A stretch of 33,374 nt of DNA from Candidatus Fermentithermobacillaceae bacterium UBA3951 (GTDB lineage Bacteria; Bacillota; Sulfobacillia; Fermentithermobacillales; Fermentithermobacillaceae), in NCBI GenBank assembly GCA_002385465.1, contig DGDN01000105.1:1-33374 (forward strand), given 5' to 3'. The notes beneath the pieces are model-generated. The model saw only the letters and a program-made list of their open reading frames with translations, ran no database searches and was not told where the DNA came from. Positions 23,040 to 31,173 of the stretch are shown in pieces. The translations under genes were made by a program, and so were the position numbers. Every line of letters begins with the position of its first letter. Position 1 is the stretch's first letter.

Positions 23040-23672
23040 TTGATTCGCAACAGAATTCCAGATGTGGTGGTGAAGCGCCTGGTCACGTATCTGAGTGTGC
23101 TTCTGCACTCAGATTTCGAAGATGGCGACTTCGTCTCTTCGGCCCAGCTGGGTGACCTTGCCGCCGTGAACGGAGCTCAAGTCCGAAAAGATCTCGCACT
23201 TTTCGGGGAGTTCGGGAAGCAGGGAGTCGGTTACCCGGTCAAGGCTTTGAGGGAGCAGATCACCAAGATCCTCGGCGCAGACAGGGATATGCCTCTTTCG
23301 GTATTTGGAATAGGCGAACTGGGTACAGCCATAGTCCGTTATATATCCGGGCGCAGGCGTTCTGATCCAAACTACCGTTTCTGGCCGGCCGCGCTGTTCG
23401 ACGAAGACAAGCGGAAGATCGGTACGTCCGTTGAAGGTATCCTGATCCATCCTCTTGCGGACATGGAAACGGTGCTTAGAGAAATGGACGTGAGGATTGG
23501 CATCATAGCAGTGCCTGCTTCTGCAGCCCAGAGCGTTGTGGACAGGGCCGTGGCGTCAGGAGTCAAAGGGTTCTTGAACTTCGCTCCCACGAAGCTCAAG
23601 GTTCCCCCCGGAGTGCGCGTTCATTACACCGACGTAACTTTGGAGCTCCAAGAACTGGCCTTCTACATCTAA
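23040..23672 (+). CDS. rex: redox-sensing transcriptional repressor Rex
   Basis: A 210-residue repressor that senses the NADH/NAD+ ratio. The N-terminal winged helix carries VSSAQLGDLAAVNGAQVRKDLALFGEFGKQGVGYPV, the standard Rex recognition region, followed by a Rossmann domain with GIGELG at residues 90-95. The C-terminal helix region ends in ELQELAFYI, which swaps between subunits. NADH release allows DNA binding, and Rex usually represses fermentative and respiratory genes. It starts with TTG after AGGGGG. No Rex operator of the usual TTGTTAA-N4-TTAACAA form was seen nearby, including upstream of the methylmalonyl operon. Confidence 0.97.
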   Translation: MIRNRIPDVVVKRLVTYLSVLLHSDFEDGDFVSSAQLGDLAAVNGAQVRKDLALFGEFGKQGVGYPVKALREQITKILGADRDMPLSVFGIGELGTAIVRYISGRRRSDPNYRFWPAALFDEDKRKIGTSVEGILIHPLADMETVLREMDVRIGIIAVPASAAQSVVDRAVASGVKGFLNFAPTKLKVPPGVRVHYTDVTLELQELAFYI

Positions 23673-23804
23673 TAGGATACTGATCCATTCGTCCCAGTGG
23701 ATCTATATTGGATCCTACGGATAATCCGTGATAAGCGGTTGCAGCTCTTTTGCTTCCCCGGGGGAAGAGCCGTTCTTGCTATCTTCCACAAGCATTAAGC
23801 TCGA

Positions 23805-23813
23805 TGGTATGAT
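23805..23813 (+). promoter_or_regulatory. extended -10 promoter for the methylmalonyl-CoA operon
   Basis: TGGTATGAT gives an extended -10 (TGn and TATGAT, 5 of 6). It lies 82 bp before the carboxyltransferase gene, in the 222-bp gap after rex. A weak -35 TTCCAC at 23784 is 18 bp away. The gap also holds a small hairpin (23753-23758 with 23762-23767), possibly the end of the rex message. Confidence 0.4.
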
Positions 23814-23894
23814 ATCGTCTGTGGGATAGTGTTTTGCGGATTGGTTGGTCCATAGGTCCTTTTAGGTACATAACTCCTCCCGGAGGTGAAACGG

Positions 23895-25460
23895 TTGCCG
23901 GAAACTGTGTCGCAACTGGAACAGAGATTAAGAGATTTACGGAAACGCCGGGAAACGATACACCAAGGCGGCGGAGCTCACAGGATCGAGCGTCAGCACA
24001 AAGCAGGTAAAATGACCGCTCGCGAGCGCATCGCCGCCTTTTTCGATCCCGGAACCTTCATGGAGATCGATGCGTTTGTAACTCACAGAGCCAAAGAATT
24101 TGGGATGGACAAGGTCCAAGCACCCGGCGAAGGAGTGGTTACGGGATACGGGCTCGTCAACGGAAGGGCAGTTTGCGTTGCATCCCAGGACTTTACCGTA
24201 ATCGGCGGGTCGCTCGGCGAGATGCACGCGGCCAAGATAGTGAAAGCCATGGATCTGGCTGCCAAAGTCGGTGTGCCCTTCGTATTTCTGAATGACTCGG
24301 GCGGTGCCCGCATCCAGGAAGGTGTCGATGCCCTCCGGGGTTACGGGGACGTGTTCTTCAGGAACGTCCAGTACTCAGGCGTGGTGCCCCAGATCTCCGT
24401 CATCCTCGGCCCGTGCGCGGGAGGAGCCGTGTACTCTCCTGCCCTTACCGACTTTGCCTTCATGGTCCAGGGCACGGCCAACATGTTCATTACGGGACCT
24501 CAAGTAATAAAGGCCGTGACCGGCGAGGAAGTGACCATGGAGCAACTGGGTGGGGCGGCGGTGCACAGCCAGATCAGTGGAAACGCCCATTTCGTGGCGG
24601 CCGACGAACCGTCTTGCCTGGAGATGGTCAAAGCTCTCCTGGATTACCTGCCATCCAACAATCAGGAAGATCCGCCCTATTTCCCACCCGCTGACGATCC
24701 GGCCAGGGTTGATCCTGAACTTGTAGACGTTGTGCCCGCTGAACAGAACCGGAGCTACGACATGCACCGGGTCATCTACTCGTTGGTAGACGACGGCATA
24801 TTCATGGAAGTCCAAAGGGACTGGGCGACGAACATTATCGTAGGGTTTGCCCGGCTTAACGGCAGGTCTGTGGGTATAGTCGCCTCTCAGCCTCAGGTGA
24901 AGGCGGGCTGCCTGGATATCAATGCATCTGATAAGGCTTCAAGGTTCGTGCGGTTCTGCGACGCTTTCAACATACCGCTCGTGACTTTGGTCGACGTGCC
25001 GGGTTACCTGCCTGGAGTTGACCAGGAGTACGGAGGGATCATCCGTCACGGGGCAAAACTCCTCTACGCTTACGCCGAAGCAACGGTCCCCAAGATTACC
25101 GTCATAACCAGGAAGGCCTACGGAGGAGCTTACATTGCCATGTGCTCCCGCCACCTCGGCGCAGACATGGTTTTCGCTTTCCCCACCGCTGAAATCGCGG
25201 TTATGGGCCCCGAGGGCGCTGCCAACGTCGTCTTCAGGGATGAAATCGCCAAGGCCGAGAATCCTGAAGCCAAGCGCCAAGAGAAGATCCAAGAGTTCCG
25301 CGACGTGTTCGCCAACCCGTATGTGGCCGCGAGCAGGGGATATGTAGACGACGTTATTGAGCCTCAGGAACTTCGCCCGAAGGTCATCTCGGCCCTGGAG
25401 CTCATGATCACGAAGAAAGCCGAGTATCTCCCGAAGAAGCACGGGAACATGCCCGTGTAG
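23895..25460 (+). CDS. acyl-CoA carboxyltransferase subunit (methylmalonyl-CoA decarboxylase alpha / propionyl-CoA carboxylase beta)
   Basis: A 521-residue biotin-dependent carboxyltransferase of the MmdA/PccB family, which moves CO2 between biotin and propionyl-/methylmalonyl-CoA. The N-terminal Lys/Arg-rich region with KMTARERIAAFFDPGTF is typical. Two oxyanion-hole segments are visible, SGGARIQEGVDALRGYGDVF with ILGPCAGGAVYSPALTDF, and VPGYLPGVDQEYGGIIRHGAKLLYAYAEATVPKITVI with KAYGGAYIAM. The TTG at 23895 is chosen because GGAGG at 23882-23886 is then 8 bases upstream; the GTG at 23886 overlaps it. It heads an operon with a small subunit, a biotin carrier and mutase-related genes. No biotin carboxylase or membrane decarboxylase beta subunit is in the window, so carboxylase and Na+ pump roles cannot be separated. 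Confidence 0.94.
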   Translation: MPETVSQLEQRLRDLRKRRETIHQGGGAHRIERQHKAGKMTARERIAAFFDPGTFMEIDAFVTHRAKEFGMDKVQAPGEGVVTGYGLVNGRAVCVASQDFTVIGGSLGEMHAAKIVKAMDLAAKVGVPFVFLNDSGGARIQEGVDALRGYGDVFFRNVQYSGVVPQISVILGPCAGGAVYSPALTDFAFMVQGTANMFITGPQVIKAVTGEEVTMEQLGGAAVHSQISGNAHFVAADEPSCLEMVKALLDYLPSNNQEDPPYFPPADDPARVDPELVDVVPAEQNRSYDMHRVIYSLVDDGIFMEVQRDWATNIIVGFARLNGRSVGIVASQPQVKAGCLDINASDKASRFVRFCDAFNIPLVTLVDVPGYLPGVDQEYGGIIRHGAKLLYAYAEATVPKITVITRKAYGGAYIAMCSRHLGADMVFAFPTAEIAVMGPEGAANVVFRDEIAKAENPEAKRQEKIQEFRDVFANPYVAASRGYVDDVIEPQELRPKVISALELMITKKAEYLPKKHGNMPV

Positions 25461-25489
25461 AGTGCCGGCGAGCCCAGGAGGTAATTGGT

Positions 25490-25723
25490 GTGGCCGAGAT
25501 TGACAAAGTGAAAAAAGCGGTGATAGCAGCCGCCATCTCTGCCTACCTGTCGGAAGAGGGGGTAGGTGGGAGGGTAGTGTTCCGTCCCACTATGTTCTTG
25601 CGCTCTACGGAAGGGTCGGGCGCGTGGGGGAGACTATCCCGTAGGTTCCAAGGAGGCACCAACGAATATCGCAGCGGGGGACTATGTGGCAGCCGGATGT
25701 TCTTTGGAGATATCCAGAAGTGA
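25490..25723 (+). CDS. small methylmalonyl-CoA decarboxylase/carboxylase-associated subunit
   Basis: A 77-residue protein between the carboxyltransferase and biotin carrier genes. The N-terminal helix VKKAVIAAAISAYLSEEG resembles the AAxxAYL helix of small subunits found at this position in mmdA operons of Bacillota. A basic segment with WGRLSRR stands where relatives have a conserved WxxxGR motif. It has no transmembrane helix, unlike OadG/MmdD membrane subunits, so it is probably soluble and links the carrier to the carboxyltransferase. That role is inferred from position. It starts with GTG after AGGAGG (spacing about 7). Confidence 0.65.
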   Translation: MAEIDKVKKAVIAAAISAYLSEEGVGGRVVFRPTMFLRSTEGSGAWGRLSRRFQGGTNEYRSGGLCGSRMFFGDIQK

Positions 25724-25783
25724 CTCCGGATCATCCGAAGTTAGGTCATATATCATCTCGCGCTCCATAAGGAGGAGAAAACC

Positions 25784-26221
25784 GTGCGTCGGTTCAAGGT
25801 CAAGGTAAACGATGAGATTTTCGAAGTGGAAGTTGAGGAAGTAGGCCGGGAAGTTAGGGCTCCCAGACCTGTGGTTCAGCCTCCGCCGGCCCAGCCCGCA
25901 CAAGTAGCGGCGCCTCTTCCGAAAGCTCCGGCCGCGCCGGCTCCTGCGGCACCTAAGCCGGCGGCCGCTCCCAGTGCGTCGCCCTCGGCCGGTGCCGAAG
26001 GCGACGGTGACGCCGTCCGCGCGCCGATTCCCGGAGTCATAAGCGACATAAAGGTGGCTGCAGGCAACCAGGTGAAGAGGGGTCAAGTGCTCCTCATCCT
26101 GGAAGCCATGAAGATGCAAAACGAGATCCTTGCCCCGTTTGATGGCACCGTGACCAGCGTACCCGTAAGCCAGGGGGCTTCCGTACAGACCGGCGACGTG
26201 TTGGTGACGCTGAGCCGCTAA
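25784..26221 (+). CDS. biotin carboxyl carrier protein
   Basis: A 145-residue biotinylated carrier. A short N-terminal segment (FKVKVNDEIFEVEVEEV) is followed by a flexible Ala/Pro-rich linker (about 25-72) and the biotinyl domain with EAMKM, where Lys110 is the expected biotin site. PIPGVISDIKVAAGNQVKRGQ and ILAPFDGTVTSVPVSQGASVQTGDVLVTL complete the lipoyl/biotinyl fold. It carries CO2 between a carboxylase or decarboxylase and the carboxyltransferase encoded upstream. It starts with GTG after AAGGAGG. Confidence 0.95.
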   Translation: MRRFKVKVNDEIFEVEVEEVGREVRAPRPVVQPPPAQPAQVAAPLPKAPAAPAPAAPKPAAAPSASPSAGAEGDGDAVRAPIPGVISDIKVAAGNQVKRGQVLLILEAMKMQNEILAPFDGTVTSVPVSQGASVQTGDVLVTLSR

Positions 26222-26254
26222 ACTCCTAGGTTACAGGGTTATGGAGGGGATTTC

Positions 26255-26668
26255 ATGAGTGGCAAAATCCGGGTTCTGGTCGGAAAACCCGGCCTTGACG
26301 GACATGACAGGGGCGCCAAAGTCATCGCAAGGGCCTATCGAGACGCGGGCATGGAAGTTATCTACACAGGCCTGCACCGTACCCCTGAGGAGCTCGCTAG
26401 GATGGCCGTTGAAGAGGACGTCGATGTTGTCGCCCTGTCCATTCTTTCGGGCGCCCACGGAACCTTGATCCCCAGATTCATTGATTGCTTCAAGAAAGAA
26501 AAAGCTACCCAGGATCTAGATGTGCTAATCCTCGCAGGAGGCATCATCCCGGAAGAAGATATCCCTGCCCTCAAGGAGGCGGGAGTCGATGAAGTCTTTG
26601 GTCCGGGAACGAGTACGGAGACCATTGTGGAATTCACCAGGTCTCACCTTAAGAGGCCGGTAGCCTGA
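26255..26668 (+). CDS. B12-binding small subunit of methylmalonyl-CoA mutase
   Basis: A 137-residue cobalamin-binding domain protein. The DxHxxG motif is DGHDRG at residues 15-20, with the histidine as lower ligand of B12. The downstream SILSGAHGTLIP and AGGIIPEEDIPALKEAGVDEVFGPGTST segments match the C-terminal domain of methylmalonyl-CoA mutase. In many archaea and Bacillota this domain is a separate polypeptide that pairs with a large catalytic subunit; that subunit is not in this window. It could also serve another acyl-CoA mutase such as an isobutyryl- or ethylmalonyl-type enzyme. GGAGGG precedes the ATG at about 7 bases. Confidence 0.93.
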   Translation: MSGKIRVLVGKPGLDGHDRGAKVIARAYRDAGMEVIYTGLHRTPEELARMAVEEDVDVVALSILSGAHGTLIPRFIDCFKKEKATQDLDVLILAGGIIPEEDIPALKEAGVDEVFGPGTSTETIVEFTRSHLKRPVA

Positions 26669-26703
26669 CTGCCGGCGTAGCTACTCCCGAGGAGTGTTAC
26701 GGT

Positions 26704-26743
26704 GAGCTTCGGGCTCTCCCTTCCGGGGCGGGCTCGAAGCCTC
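26704..26743 (+). promoter_or_regulatory. long hairpin between mutase subunit and MeaB genes
   Basis: Positions 26706-26720 pair with 26726-26740: 11 bp including two wobbles, one mismatch, then three G-C pairs, with a 5-base loop. Two further pairs extend it after a bulge. No T-run follows, so it is more likely a message-stability or partial termination element than a strong terminator. It covers most of the 108-bp gap. Confidence 0.5.
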
Positions 26744-26776
26744 TACTTCCGCTTACCTGAGGACGGTGTCTAAGTC

Positions 26777-27742
26777 GTGGGCGATATTGCGGCTAAGGGA
26801 GCTCATGAGCTGTTTCAAGGGATTGTTCAAGGAAGCCGGCCCCACCTTTCCAGGGCCATTTCTCATGTGGAGAACGGCGCCAGGGGGGCGGCCGAGCTAC
26901 TCTCGCATGCGTACAAAGCGCGAAAAGGCGCCCTAATAACAGGGATAACCGGCTCTCCGGGTGTTGGGAAGTCCACTCTTGTAGACGGCATCGTGCGAGA
27001 ATTACGGAAAGCAGGGCATACGGTTGGCGTTCTTGCAGTTGACCCGTCCTCACCGTTTACAGGCGGGGCCATTCTCGGCGATCGTGTTCGCATGGGACAA
27101 GGACATGCCCTGGACGAAGGGGTGTTTTTCCGGAGCCTCGCCACGAGGGGCCATCTAGGGGGGCTTTCCAGGCATACGGGTGATGTGATCGCGCTCCTCG
27201 ATGCCTTCGGTTTCGACCACATCGTAGTTGAGACGGTAGGAGCCGGGCAATCAGAGGTAGACATCATGAGGTACGCACATACGGTCGTGGTTGTCCTTGC
27301 TCCCGGACTGGGAGACGACATGCAGGCCATAAAGGCAGGTATTTTAGAGATCGGCGATATCTTCTGCGTCAACAAGGCCGACCTGCCCGGCGCTGAAAGG
27401 ACACGCCGCGATATAGAGATGATGCTCGACATGAAAGAACCTGCAGGGTGGAGGCCCCCGGTTACCCAGGCCATTGCCGTAAACGGCCAGGGACTTCCCG
27501 AATTGGTCTCTGAGATCTTCCGTCACCAGTCGTACCTCGTCGCGTCGGACACCCTGAAGGAGAAAAATCGATGGAGCTATAAGGCCGTCCTCGAAGAATA
27601 TCTGCGCCTCCTCACGGTGGGTAAAGTGTTGGAGTTAGCCTCCCGGGACGGAGGCCTGGATGCCGCCTTGGATGACCTCATGCAAGGGAAGGCGGGCCCT
27701 ATGGAGGTGGCTCTTAAACTTCTCCAGAAATACTGGGCCTAG
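26777..27742 (+). CDS. meaB: methylmalonyl-CoA mutase-associated GTPase MeaB
   Basis: A 321-residue G3E-family GTPase that chaperones B12-dependent mutases by gating cobalamin loading and ejecting damaged cofactor. It has the P-loop GSPGVGKST (59-67), LAVDPSSPFTGGAILGDRVRM, the ETVGAGQSE switch region and the NKAD base-recognition motif. The C-terminal helical arm is present. It starts with GTG; the upstream sequence GAGGA is about 13 bases away, so the ribosome binding site is weak. It sits downstream of the B12-binding subunit. Confidence 0.94.
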   Translation: MGDIAAKGAHELFQGIVQGSRPHLSRAISHVENGARGAAELLSHAYKARKGALITGITGSPGVGKSTLVDGIVRELRKAGHTVGVLAVDPSSPFTGGAILGDRVRMGQGHALDEGVFFRSLATRGHLGGLSRHTGDVIALLDAFGFDHIVVETVGAGQSEVDIMRYAHTVVVVLAPGLGDDMQAIKAGILEIGDIFCVNKADLPGAERTRRDIEMMLDMKEPAGWRPPVTQAIAVNGQGLPELVSEIFRHQSYLVASDTLKEKNRWSYKAVLEEYLRLLTVGKVLELASRDGGLDAALDDLMQGKAGPMEVALKLLQKYWA

Positions 27743-27815
27743 GGCGGAAGGATACTCCGCGGTTCAGACAGAAATCTCCGTGAACCGGGAGAAATCCGCA
27801 GGGAGGTCCCAATAA

Positions 27816-29183
27816 ATGTTCGTAGCCCTCGGACTAAAGAACGCATGGCGCAACCGCGGCAGGACGGCCCTGGGCATCATAAGCATGGCTGTTGCAGCCG
27901 TCATTTTCATGTCGGGATCCACTTTGAGCAGGGGTTATCCGGCGGGAGCCTACTGGGAAGCCAGGCAGCTCGTCGGCGGCGAAATCCTCATGCTTCCCGA
28001 GAAGATAACCCTCTCTACGGATACGCTCGCGACCGGCGGGTATACTTGGAAGTTCGAGAAGAGAAGTTACGACAAGCCAAACCTCCTCATGGGTTTTGAT
28101 CCCTCTCCGTACCGATATGGATTTATGCGGGGAGTGCCTTCCGGCGGTGAAGAAGAGTCGGTACTCCCCAGGATTCACGAAGTGGCAGCAGAACTTCGCG
28201 CTGAGTCTTTTGTGGCAGGAGTAATGGTGCGCGAGGTCCTGCCGTTCTTGAGACAAACACAAGACAAGGATGACCTCTACTATTACGAATACGGATTTGT
28301 GGAGCCCCGCGACGTCGTAAGCGACAAAGAGCGCTACAAGATAGAAGAAGCGCTTACTTCCGGGTGGGATCGCTATTTGAACGAGGGCGAGCTGATGACC
28401 GGAGTCGAATGCTTGTGGCAGAACCTATCTGTCTTCGGTGATCTTCTGTTTCCCCGGATGTCCGAGGCCGGCTACGACTATGAGAACTCAGTCGCCATAC
28501 GCCTGGACATAGTAGGAGAAGTCAGCTTCCGCGGCCCCAACCCTGCCCTTCCCGCTTACGCGAATCCCGTGGTGTTTGTGACGCCCGAGACTTTTTCAGC
28601 GCTCAAGGAAACCACGGGAGTCCCTGATTCGATGACTACCTGGGGGATAAGCGTCTCGGTCGAGAACATGGCCGATCTGGAGAGTTACATCGCGCTGCTC
28701 AGGAGGAAGTACCCCGACTTCACCGTATACGGGATCCCACAGCTTGCGGCTGCGGCTTCGAACAGGGAATCCGTTGCAAGCGGCGTGCCGATGGACATGC
28801 GGCGGGTGACCGAGGCCCTCTCTTTCATGGTAGCCGCTCTCCTCTCGGCGACCAATTTGTCCATCCTTATGCTGGCTAGGAAAAACGAGATCGGGATCCT
28901 CAGGGCCTTGGGAGCCACGAGGTGGAACATCACCTGCATGGTGTTTTCCGAGTCGCTCTGGATTGCCTTCCTGGGGTCACTGATAGGGAGCCTGCTAACA
29001 CAGCCCGCAGTCCTGTACCAGCTTATGTCCAACAGGCTGCCGTCGCAGACGGTAATCTCGACAATTGGGTTAAACCTTGGGAAATCGCTGGGCTTCTCTC
29101 TCGGCGCAGCCATGCTCTTTGGGTTCCTGCCGGTGGCCAAGGCCCTTAGGGTTACTCCGGCCCAAGTCCTAAGAGGCGAGTGA
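27816..29183 (+). CDS. FtsX/MacB-type ABC permease
   Basis: A 455-residue membrane permease with the FtsX-family layout. One N-terminal transmembrane helix (about 18-36) follows LKNAWRNRGRTALG, then a large extracytoplasmic domain of about 290 residues, then three C-terminal helices. The cytoplasmic coupling motif ARKNEIGILRALGATRWNI lies near residue 355. The C-terminus RVTPAQVLRGE is typical of MacB-like permeases. GGGAGG precedes the ATG. It is followed after 14 bp by a second permease, and no ATPase is encoded next to them. Confidence 0.88.
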   Translation: MFVALGLKNAWRNRGRTALGIISMAVAAVIFMSGSTLSRGYPAGAYWEARQLVGGEILMLPEKITLSTDTLATGGYTWKFEKRSYDKPNLLMGFDPSPYRYGFMRGVPSGGEEESVLPRIHEVAAELRAESFVAGVMVREVLPFLRQTQDKDDLYYYEYGFVEPRDVVSDKERYKIEEALTSGWDRYLNEGELMTGVECLWQNLSVFGDLLFPRMSEAGYDYENSVAIRLDIVGEVSFRGPNPALPAYANPVVFVTPETFSALKETTGVPDSMTTWGISVSVENMADLESYIALLRRKYPDFTVYGIPQLAAAASNRESVASGVPMDMRRVTEALSFMVAALLSATNLSILMLARKNEIGILRALGATRWNITCMVFSESLWIAFLGSLIGSLLTQPAVLYQLMSNRLPSQTVISTIGLNLGKSLGFSLGAAMLFGFLPVAKALRVTPAQVLRGE

Positions 29184-29197
29184 GGTGTCAAGAGACT

Positions 29198-30508
29198 ATG
29201 AGGGATGTCATTGATCTTGCACGGGCCGGGTTAAGGCAGAAGCTCGGGACGTATCTGGTTATGACCCTCCTTGTCGCCGTTACCGTGGCCGGGTACCTTG
29301 TGGTGAGTTCCTACTGGCAGGACGCCGCCGAGGTTTCCACGGGTACTGCAGAGCCGCTCAACTTCCCGTACATCAAGGCGCACGTGGTACATGCGTACTT
29401 GTCCAATCCGCCGGTGAGCAGAGACCCTGAAGTGCCCGCGCCGCCGCGTAAGTACGTCCCGCTCTTTAACGACAAGGAACTTGAGAAGATAACGAAGATA
29501 AACAATGTTGAGTCGCTCAGCGCTGCCCTTTCCCAGGATAGTTTTTCGCGCTTTGGACACCTCGAGTATTTGTCGATAGAGACAGGTAACGCGCTGTGGG
29601 AGGATTTGGATCTGCGAGAGGGAAGGCTTCCGGAGAACTCCCGGGAGATCTTAATACCCGATACCATTCCGGATGCTTCCTCCTACATAGGCCAGGTGAT
29701 CCGCTTGCGGGTTACCCGGGCCATCGTTCCCCAGTCGTTCTGGAAGGACCCCCTCCTTAAAGACGCCCCAGATCCTGAAACTACGAAGGACCTCCGGGTG
29801 GTGGGCGTTTACCGTCCATCCAGCCAAATGCTATCCGGTCTCGTAGGTTGGCTTGAGGTGAGGAGGGTGGATGACTACCCCGAGCGCGATCCCGACAATG
29901 TACCTATGGACTGGCCTGTGCCCAACACCCTGTTTCTAAAGCTTGACGATCCGACCAAAGCCCATTCTGTTTCCCTCTCCTGGCGGGTTCTCTATCCGGA
30001 GATGCCCGAGGCACCTTATCCCATGATCCCGCCGTCGAAGGTGGAATGGTACCCCGATATCCCGGAGACCATGATGAAACAGGCCACGCAAGAGGTCGCC
30101 ATGCCCATGTTCGCCAACACGTTGAACGCTTTTTCCCTGAGCGCCATCGGGATTTTCGCGGGCATGTTCATGTCCTTCCTTGACCGGCGAAAAGAGCTCG
30201 GCATCATGAAGACGGTCGGGATTGAAAGCTCCCGGATCGCGGCGACTATCAGCACCGAAGTGATCTTCTGCGGTGTCCTGGGCACTGTGGCCGGCGCTCT
30301 GATTGCCGGCGCAGTTACTACCTATTTGGTGACGGGCATTTCGGGCAATCCAATAGCCATACCTTGGACTGCCCTCTTGCGCGGGGTTTCGGTGGCAGCG
30401 ATCATCTTGGCGGCTGCCACATATATCCCCAATGCTATGGCCCGTCAGGGGACCGTGATGGAGCTACTCTACGGGCGGCCAATACCCATCGTCAGGAAGA
30501 GAAGCTGA
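29198..30508 (+). CDS. second FtsX/MacB-type ABC permease
   Basis: A 436-residue permease with one N-terminal helix (about 17-37), a large outside domain and three C-terminal helices beginning near residue 310. The coupling motif is DRRKELGIMKTVGIES, just after the second helix. The two neighbouring permeases probably form a heterodimer that couples to a LolD-type ATPase, possibly the one at 17789-18541. The ATG at 29198 with GAGGTG upstream is preferred over a GTG that overlaps the previous stop. The substrate could be lipoprotein, lipid or peptide. Confidence 0.86.
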   Translation: MRDVIDLARAGLRQKLGTYLVMTLLVAVTVAGYLVVSSYWQDAAEVSTGTAEPLNFPYIKAHVVHAYLSNPPVSRDPEVPAPPRKYVPLFNDKELEKITKINNVESLSAALSQDSFSRFGHLEYLSIETGNALWEDLDLREGRLPENSREILIPDTIPDASSYIGQVIRLRVTRAIVPQSFWKDPLLKDAPDPETTKDLRVVGVYRPSSQMLSGLVGWLEVRRVDDYPERDPDNVPMDWPVPNTLFLKLDDPTKAHSVSLSWRVLYPEMPEAPYPMIPPSKVEWYPDIPETMMKQATQEVAMPMFANTLNAFSLSAIGIFAGMFMSFLDRRKELGIMKTVGIESSRIAATISTEVIFCGVLGTVAGALIAGAVTTYLVTGISGNPIAIPWTALLRGVSVAAIILAAATYIPNAMARQGTVMELLYGRPIPIVRKRS

Positions 30509-30685
30509 GCCTTGTACCGGTCTCGGGTGGCGAATTCTTTGCCGGTCCCTGAAAGGCGTTGGCACCTGCGGTGGCATCCGGCTATCGGTCCTTGGACTGA
30601 CCCTGGCTGACGCTCTCGGTTTTCGGTCCCGGCTCTGGGGTCTGCCTAGCCTAAGTCTGGCCGGACCGGTCCTCTCCAATTGACC

Positions 30686-30703
30686 TCTCAACTCTAGGTG
30701 AGA
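30686..30703 (+). promoter_or_regulatory. inverted repeat upstream of the hspR-dnaK promoter
   Basis: A short inverted repeat TCTCA-N8-TGAGA ends just before the -35 element at 30707. It lies next to CTTGACT, which resembles one half of the HspR operator (CTTGAGT-N7-ACTCAAG), but the full operator is not present. It is a candidate binding site only. The 190-bp stretch before it (about 30509-30685) holds nothing recognisable. Confidence 0.3.
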
Positions 30704-30706
30704 AAC

Positions 30707-30735
30707 TTGACTCTGTTTCATAGGATAATTATCAT
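30707..30735 (+). promoter_or_regulatory. sigma-A promoter for the hspR-dnaK operon
   Basis: TTGACT (30707-30712) and TATCAT (30730-30735) are separated by exactly 17 bp, with 5 of 6 matches to each consensus element. Transcription would begin near 30742, about 57 bp upstream of the regulator start. No CIRCE element (the HrcA operator) is seen. Confidence 0.65.
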
Positions 30736-30798
30736 TGCCCCTGAGAATACTTATCCATAGTCAATAACTTTCTTGTCGGATCCGGGGAGGTGAGACAT

Positions 30799-31173
30799 GT
30801 GGTCTTCCACGGCCCAAAGGAGCCTGTGTATACCATCAGCGTTGCGGCGCGGCTTCTGGGCGTGAGCCCGCAGTTCCTGCGGCAGGTGGAGAACGAGGGC
30901 CTAATCTCTCCGTCTAGGACCGAATCAAACATCCGGCTCTACTCCGAAGACGACCTCAAGCTTCTCTCCAGAATTGTCTACTTGAGCAGGGTGAGAGGCG
31001 TTAACTTCCAAGGTATCAGGGTGATCTTGGCAATGGAGGAAGGTGAGCGCGATAAGGCGGATGACGGTCCGGACCGTCACTCCGGCGAGGAACCGCCAGG
31101 TGAGTGGGACAGCATCCGGAGGTTTTCAAGAGACGGCCGCGGCCAGTCTGAGCCCTCGAGCAGGAAGACCTGA
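30799..31173 (+). CDS. MerR-family regulator, HspR-like
   Basis: A 124-residue DNA-binding protein. The MerR-type winged helix-turn-helix YTISVAARLLGVSPQFLRQVENEGLISPSRTESNIRLYSEDDLKLLSRI covers about residues 10-60. Next comes VNFQGIRVIL, typical of HspR proteins, and a charged, Ser/Arg-rich tail. HspR represses heat-shock genes together with DnaK as co-repressor, and this gene lies directly upstream of dnaK. The start at 30799 has GGAGG 8 bases upstream; the GTG at 30790 overlaps that site. In actinobacteria hspR follows dnaJ, whereas here it comes first. Confidence 0.85.
   Translation: MVFHGPKEPVYTISVAARLLGVSPQFLRQVENEGLISPSRTESNIRLYSEDDLKLLSRIVYLSRVRGVNFQGIRVILAMEEGERDKADDGPDRHSGEEPPGEWDSIRRFSRDGRGQSEPSSRKT

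Noticed and set aside
23673..23894. Rex operator or cobalamin riboswitch ahead of the methylmalonyl operon
   Set aside because: No TTGTTAA-N4-TTAACAA-type palindrome, and the gap is too short and lacks the B12-box for a cobalamin riboswitch.
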